Assembly (NCBI GenBank): GCA_046727435.1
Contig: JBKPCR010000275.1
Location: forward strand, 1-11,494
Reading direction: 5' to 3'
Source of the DNA: CAVPRW01 sp046727435 [NCBI: bacterium]
GTDB lineage: Bacteria > Tectomicrobia > Entotheonellia > J063
Length of the DNA: 11,494 nt
Below are positions 8,024-11,494 of this stretch, one piece after another. Each line of letters opens with the position of its first letter. The first letter of the stretch is position 1. The notes below the pieces were generated by a model that was given only the letters and a program-made list of their open reading frames with translations, was not told the origin of the DNA and searched no databases. The translations under genes were made by a program, and so were the position numbers.

Positions 8024-8065
8024 AGGACCTGTCACGCGCATCCGGCTCTGAGACAGGTATAGCAC
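8009..8065 (-). CDS. Possible 18-codon leader ORF (GTG start) in the gap before the antiporter
   Basis: A GTG at 8063-8065 lies 5 nt after AGAAGGAGGT (8071-8080), the best Shine-Dalgarno sequence in this gap, and the frame runs 18 codons to TGA at 8009-8011. The peptide has no recognisable motif. It is out of frame with the antiporter and ends more than 100 nt before it. It overlaps the GTTCA repeats, which speaks against a conserved coding role. It may be a leader peptide, or only a chance frame behind a purine-rich run. Confidence 0.2.
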   Translation of the reverse strand: MLYLSQSRMRVTGPLNNS

Positions 8066-8080
8066 CCCCTACCTCCTTCT

Positions 8081-8106
8081 CATACTTGCCTGCGTCACGG
8101 CGTATG
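8081..8106 (-). terminator. Weak stem-loop after the DUF3943 gene
   Basis: CATAC (8081-8085) pairs with GTATG (8102-8106), and inside it GCC (8088-8090) pairs with GGC (8099-8101) across a 2-nt bulge, with an 8-nt loop. It begins 11 nt after the tandem in-frame stops TAA-TGA (8115-8120) of the DUF3943 gene. There is no T-tract, so this is at most a Rho-dependent or mRNA-end structure. Confidence 0.25.
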
Positions 8107-8117
8107 CTCCCAAGTCA

Positions 8118-9119
8118 TTAGTAGAGGATGTATGGGGCCGATCGCTTCCTACCCTCGAAGACAAATTCAATGCCGATCCCAGGGGATTGGCGGTATTGTT
8201 CCAGCGGCCGGTTGAGGGACCTGGCAGTTGGCTCGTCGAAGGGCGCATATCGCGCTAGGTTGGGGAGATGAACCTGTACCCGAATATCTGTCTGGATGCC
8301 AAGTAACCGTTCAAATATGCTGTTCCCGGTCCCCAATGGATCGGTCACAGCTAAGGTGACATGGTCATACCAGAGCAACTCGGGCTTGCCCTTGATGTAG
8401 TCCCGGATGGGTTCGAAGAGCAGGGCTCCGATGAGGAGACCACCCACCGGGGTGACGATCAGATCCTGGTATGACGGGCGCTCGAACAGAGCTTCAATGC
8501 CAAATTCATAGAGCGTGGAGAGCAAAGCCGCGTACCAAAAGCCGCCGAAGGCCCCAAACTGCCGCTCTCGGGCGCGAATATAGGCGATGGCGCCGAAATA
8601 GGGGTGGCCCAGATAGTTGACATACCAGTGATCGTCGTCCCATTGAGGATGTTGCACGTTCTCCCACCATTGCTGCATACTGGTTTTCCGTTGCTCCGCA
8701 GTCCATTTGGTCACGTTCTCCGGCAGCAGATACAAGATCCCAGCAGCAATCACCTCATATCCCAGGAAGAACGCCGTATCTCTCCCCAGCCCTCCCCAAT
8801 CTCGCTCTAACGCACCGGGCGTTACCTCACCATCCTCCGGGACCTCGTTCTCGCCCAGAAGTCGCCAACGGTCGTCTGCCCCTCCGCTGCTCTCACTTGA
8901 GAAAGAATCGTTGAAGAGCGCGAGTGGGGCCGATCCTCCCGGTGCGTGCCAACTCGACAGGCCCCTTTGGGTGCGAAGCAGCGCATCAACGTCGACCGGA
9001 ACCGTGGGTGAGGCATCTCCGAGACGGTGAAAACTGTCATTGGCAGCCATTGTGACATGCACACTACTCAACGAGAGGGTCGTAAACAGCGTCGCGACGA
9101 ACATCACAGCGTATTGCAT
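8118..9119 (-). CDS. DUF3943 family envelope protein of unknown function
   Basis: This is a 333-aa predicted exported protein. A hydrophobic leader (about 5-22) ends in VTMAAND, suggesting cleavage after A26. Residues 30-105 are polar and low in structure. The recognisable DUF3943 core is at about 163-236: HWYVNYLGHPYFGAIAY, then a Phe/Gly/Ala-rich stretch, YEFGIEALFERPSYQDLIVTP, and a Gly-rich hydrophobic segment. The C-terminus ends in aromatic Tyr (ILY) after alternating hydrophobic residues, as in many outer-membrane proteins, but no barrel is provable here. Start at 9119 has GGAAGGAG 3 nt upstream, a tight spacing, and its signal peptide n-region (MQYAVM) lacks Arg or Lys. An in-frame upstream segment with a better ribosome site is cut off by a TGA at 9141-9143. 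Tandem stops TAA-TGA end the gene. The biochemical function is unknown; family membership is from memory of the conserved motif. Confidence 0.82.
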   Translation of the reverse strand: MQYAVMFVATLFTTLSLSSVHVTMAANDSFHRLGDASPTVPVDVDALLRTQRGLSSWHAPGGSAPLALFNDSFSSESSGGADDRWRLLGENEVPEDGEVTPGALERDWGGLGRDTAFFLGYEVIAAGILYLLPENVTKWTAEQRKTSMQQWWENVQHPQWDDDHWYVNYLGHPYFGAIAYIRARERQFGAFGGFWYAALLSTLYEFGIEALFERPSYQDLIVTPVGGLLIGALLFEPIRDYIKGKPELLWYDHVTLAVTDPLGTGNSIFERLLGIQTDIRVQVHLPNLARYAPFDEPTARSLNRPLEQYRQSPGIGIEFVFEGRKRSAPYILY

Positions 9120-9140
9120 TAGCTCCTTCCGAACCGACGT

Positions 9141-9164
9141 TCAAAAGGGTGTGGTGCACATCAT
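9141..9164 (-). CDS. 7-codon ORF with a strong ribosome site, in frame with the DUF3943 gene
   Basis: TGAGGAGGA (9170-9178 region) is the best Shine-Dalgarno sequence in this 76-nt gap and sits 6 nt before ATG at 9162-9164. The frame encodes MMCTTPF and stops at TGA (9141-9143). It is in the same frame as DUF3943: seven codons after the TGA, which include Arg-Lys-Glu-Leu, lead straight to the annotated ATG at 9119. It may be a leader peptide, or the original start of the DUF3943 protein broken by a nonsense change or recoded at UGA. Confidence 0.35.
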   Translation of the reverse strand: MMCTTPF

Positions 9165-9195
9165 GGTTGATCCTCCTCAAAACCCGTTCAATAGG

Positions 9196-10029
9196 CTAGG
9201 TTTCCTCCCAGAGCCGAAATCCGCCGAGGAAGGCATTGGCGTTGGCGCCGGGACGGGCGCCCGGTGGTAGTTCCCCGACTTTCTTGGCGTTGCCCCCGCC
9301 GAGGACGATGTAGTCGGCTTCCAGGGTCACCTTGAACCGCTCCACGACGTCCGCCACATGGCGGCGCCAGCGCTTCTTGCCCAGGCTCTTAAGGGCCTGC
9401 CGCCCCAGGTACTCCTCATACGTCAGGCCCTTCTTGTAGGGCAGGTGCGCCAGCTCCATGGGCTCGAGGAGACCGTCGACGATCATCGCTGAGCCGAGTC
9501 CCGTGCCCAGGCCGAGGAATAACATGCGCCCCCCCTCATAACTCCCGAGCGCCTGCATGGCGGCGTCGTTGACGATCCTCACCGGGCAGCCGAAGGCCTG
9601 ACGGAAGTCAAACCCCATCCACCCAGGGCCCAGGTTCTTAGGCTCATGCAGAGGCCTCCCCCCGATCACCGCCCCTGGATAGCCGATCGACACGACATCG
9701 TATTCCCAATCCCCCACGAGCGACTTTACCCCGGCGACCATCTCGTCCGCTGTCATGGTTGGCCCGGATGGAAACCTGCGAGGCTGGGGCTGTCCAGTGG
9801 CCAGGACTTTCACGTTCGTGCCACCGATATCGATCACAAGGACTTTCACCACGCCTCCGGCAGACTTTGCTTGTTCTCGAGGTCGGGCGACAGTCGATGC
9901 TCTTTCACTGGTCCCTACCTTCTTGGGTTGCGTGCGTGCCTGGGACAGCGGTGTATGAACATCGACAGGTGCTACAGGGGGTGCGGTCCCACGCCCCGCA
10001 CCCCTGGATGTTGGTTTGGTTGCCGCCAT
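9196..10029 (-). CDS. ppgK: ROK-family kinase, probable polyphosphate glucokinase
   Basis: Predicted to phosphorylate glucose to glucose-6-phosphate in the cytoplasm, with polyphosphate (and perhaps ATP) as donor. The 277-aa protein has the ASKHA/ROK layout: phosphate loop DIGGTNVK (67-74), GYPGAV (116-121), the catalytic Asp in VNDAA (D155), the second phosphate motif GLGTGLGSA (173-181), and ELAHLPYKKG (192-201), where ROK proteins keep a conserved His. The CxCGxxGC zinc motif of many sugar ROK kinases is absent, as in polyphosphate glucokinases. The first ~60 residues are a basic, Pro/Ala/Thr-rich tail not needed for the fold. ATG at 10029 has AAGGAG 9 nt upstream and is used here. GTG at 9849 (Val61), with GGAGG 4 nt upstream, would give only the core. 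The adjacent isomerase gene, which uses the product, supports the role. Donor choice cannot be read from sequence alone. Confidence 0.82.
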   Translation of the reverse strand: MAATKPTSRGAGRGTAPPVAPVDVHTPLSQARTQPKKVGTSERASTVARPREQAKSAGGVVKVLVIDIGGTNVKVLATGQPQPRRFPSGPTMTADEMVAGVKSLVGDWEYDVVSIGYPGAVIGGRPLHEPKNLGPGWMGFDFRQAFGCPVRIVNDAAMQALGSYEGGRMLFLGLGTGLGSAMIVDGLLEPMELAHLPYKKGLTYEEYLGRQALKSLGKKRWRRHVADVVERFKVTLEADYIVLGGGNAKKVGELPPGARPGANANAFLGGFRLWEET

Positions 10030-10047
10030 GACGCGAATCTCCTTCGG

Positions 10048-10140
10048 CTAGTTCACCCACCTGTTGTGCACTCGACAGGATGATATATTGCCAACACCCA
10101 TACCTCCATCATTCCCAAGCCAAGTAAAGAATCCCGCCAT
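10048..10140 (-). CDS. Possible 30-codon small ORF between the isomerase and kinase genes
   Basis: ATG at 10138-10140 lies 5 nt after GGAAGGGG and opens a 30-codon frame to TAG at 10048-10050. It is Gly-rich (begins MAGFFTWLGNDGG) and resembles no family I know. It is in frame with the kinase start at 10029, separated only by the TAG and six codons that include the kinase ribosome site. Third-position GC is only 14 of 29 codons after the ATG, well under that of the neighbouring genes, so a conserved protein is doubtful. A translated leader coupled to the kinase is possible. Confidence 0.25.
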   Translation of the reverse strand: MAGFFTWLGNDGGMGVGNISSCRVHNRWVN

Positions 10141-10192
10141 CGCGACCCCTTCCCGCGCTCAACTCAACACGGGAGGCGGCAAATGCATGCAG

Positions 10193-11494
10193 CTACGACC
10201 TCAGCGCCTCCGCGATGGCCGCTTGTAGCGTCGCCAGACCGGCGCCGACATCCGGGCCGAGATGGGCGCGCAGGACCCGACGGTCGCGCCCCGCCAGCAC
10301 TTGAAAGTCGCCACGGGCTTGCGCCGCCTTGACCACCCCGAAGGTGTATCGCTGGCCAGGGACGGGTAGATCAATAGCGTCGTCGCAGGTGATCTGCAGG
10401 AAGACGCCGGTGTTCGGCCCACCCTTATAGGCCTGGCCCGTCGAGTGCAAAAAGCGCGGGCCGAAGCCCACGCAGGTGGCCACATGCTTGGCGTCGCGCA
10501 CTGCCAGCCGTATCGCCTGCAACAGCCGCTCGTGCGTCTCGTTCATCTCGATGTAGGCCAGGAGCGCAAAATAATCACCGGTGCCTAATCGGCTCAGATG
10601 CGCCGTGAGATACCCCGCTAGAGTGCGCTCCCCTCCCAGCGTCGGCGCCAAAGCCGCGGTATTCTTCTCATCGGTGAACAGCATGATGCTGTCAGCTGTG
10701 AAGATGGGGGTCTCTGTGGGCAGCGCCCCGGTCTTCTCATACGCGGCGGTCAATTTGCGGGTGGCCACCTTGCTCGCTTCCACGTCCGGCTGGTTGAACG
10801 GATTGATGCCGATGATGGAGCCAGCGACCGCGGTGGCGATTTCCCAGCGGAACATCTCCGCCCCGAGGTGATACGGGTCCGCCAGGTTGATGCGTACGAC
10901 CGGTTGTCCCGCCGTGGCAAGCGCCTCCACCGCTGCATCCTGTGCCGCATCCGGCGCTGAATCCAGGCGAATATAGGTGAAAACCCGGTCGTTACCATAG
11001 ATGTTGGGGGTGCCCAGGGGCTCGCGGTCGACGGGAATCACGCCCTTGCCATCCTTGCCCGTGGACTCCGCCAGCAACTGCTCCAACCAGGCACCGAAGT
11101 CCTGGATGCCGGGCGAGGTGATGATCGTGACTTTATCGCGACCGTGGTTGGCCAGCGCGCCCAGGATGATCCCCAGCACCGCCCCGGGATTCTCCTCCAC
11201 TGGGACCGTCGCCGCGCAGGCGTGCACCGTCTCCTCGACGTGATCCAGGAACCGCGGGATGTCGAGACCCATGATCGCGGCCGGGACCATGCCGAAATTG
11301 GACAGGGCTGAATACCGCCCGCCGATATTGGGGACGCCGAAGAACAGGCGCCGGAAGCCGTCGCTCTCGGCGATGTGCTGCAGCTTCGAGCCGGGGTCGG
11401 TGATGGCGATGAAGCGGTCGCCCGCCTCTGCGACGCCCAAGCGCTCTTGAACGCGCTGGAAGAAGTACTGCTTGTAGATGTTGGGCTCCAGGGT
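10193..11494 (-). CDS. Glucose-6-phosphate isomerase, C-terminal 433 aa, possibly the PGI half of a transaldolase-PGI fusion
   Basis: Catalyses interconversion of glucose-6-phosphate and fructose-6-phosphate in the cytoplasm. The frame is open through the right edge, so the N-terminus is missing. The first visible residues, TLEPNIYKQYF, follow the place where PGI proteins have their SxSGTT sugar-phosphate motif. Further in are FFGVPNIGGRYSALSNFG, the glutamate-bearing WEIATAVAGSIIGINPFNQPDVE region (about 10780-10850), and PRFLHSTGQAYKGGPNTG (about 10396-10455), which holds the catalytic His and Lys region. The HSTGQ-KGGPNTG form is the one I associate with bifunctional transaldolase/PGI proteins of about 950 aa, but the transaldolase half would lie outside the window, so the fusion is inference. 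A TTG at 11438-11440 is an internal Leu codon, not a start. The gene stops 163 nt before the kinase start; a weak imperfect stem at 10148-10176 follows it. Confidence 0.9.
   Translation of the reverse strand, partial: TLEPNIYKQYFFQRVQERLGVAEAGDRFIAITDPGSKLQHIAESDGFRRLFFGVPNIGGRYSALSNFGMVPAAIMGLDIPRFLDHVEETVHACAATVPVEENPGAVLGIILGALANHGRDKVTIITSPGIQDFGAWLEQLLAESTGKDGKGVIPVDREPLGTPNIYGNDRVFTYIRLDSAPDAAQDAAVEALATAGQPVVRINLADPYHLGAEMFRWEIATAVAGSIIGINPFNQPDVEASKVATRKLTAAYEKTGALPTETPIFTADSIMLFTDEKNTAALAPTLGGERTLAGYLTAHLSRLGTGDYFALLAYIEMNETHERLLQAIRLAVRDAKHVATCVGFGPRFLHSTGQAYKGGPNTGVFLQITCDDAIDLPVPGQRYTFGVVKAAQARGDFQVLAGRDRRVLRAHLGPDVGAGLATLQAAIAEALRS

Noticed and set aside
10048-10140. Promoter for the kinase in the AT-richer stretch around GATATATTG
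   Set aside because: TATATC-like boxes exist, but no -35 hexamer at 16-18 nt was found, so no promoter is called.
10148-10176. Imperfect stem (TCCCG/CGGGA plus 2 bp across a bulge) after the isomerase
   Set aside because: Short stem, 14-nt loop and no T-tract; too weak to call a terminator.
11438-11440. TTG as the start of the isomerase
   Set aside because: The same frame stays open to the right edge with PGI-like sequence (TLEPNIYKQYF), so TTG is an internal leucine codon and the gene is truncated by the window.

Overview
The window is GC-rich DNA from a Gram-negative bacterium. The evidence is a tripartite-type RND efflux pump with a lipoprotein adaptor, signal-peptide-bearing envelope proteins and Shine-Dalgarno-led genes. 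The combination of a transaldolase/PGI-type glucose-6-phosphate isomerase, a polyphosphate-glucokinase-like ROK kinase, a DUF3943 protein and an HdeD-phosphatase fusion suggests an environmental lineage such as Nitrospirota or a deltaproteobacterial relative. That placement is a guess; the sequence does not settle it. No rRNA, tRNA, insertion sequence, CRISPR array or attachment site was seen.

All eight real genes lie on the minus strand, so transcription runs right to left. At the right edge is the C-terminal 433 residues of a glucose-6-phosphate isomerase, open through the edge. Next is a ROK kinase best read as polyphosphate glucokinase, then a DUF3943 envelope protein. A tight three-gene unit follows: a CAX-type Ca2+/H+ antiporter, a small K+-channel-like protein (5 nt downstream), and an 806-residue membrane protein joining an HdeD-like bundle to a periplasmic purple-acid-phosphatase-like domain (15 nt downstream). 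A strong GC-rich hairpin closes this unit. At the left are an RND periplasmic adaptor and, 17 nt on, an HAE1-type RND pump that runs off the left edge.

Functionally there are three blocks. (1) Sugar phosphate entry: glucose plus polyphosphate to glucose-6-phosphate, then isomerisation to fructose-6-phosphate. (2) A putative ion, pH and phosphate unit in the inner membrane. (3) Multidrug or metabolite efflux. The least described part is block 2. Its large protein carries the PAP-type motifs DxG, DxxY, GNHD and the upstream His, but has Asp where the first His of GHxH is expected.

The gaps between genes in the right half are also unusual. Each holds a short Shine-Dalgarno-led open frame. Two of these are in frame with the next gene and separated from it by a single stop codon: TGA before the DUF3943 gene and TAG before the kinase gene. 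The gap upstream of the antiporter holds four GTTCA-core repeats at near-helical spacing.
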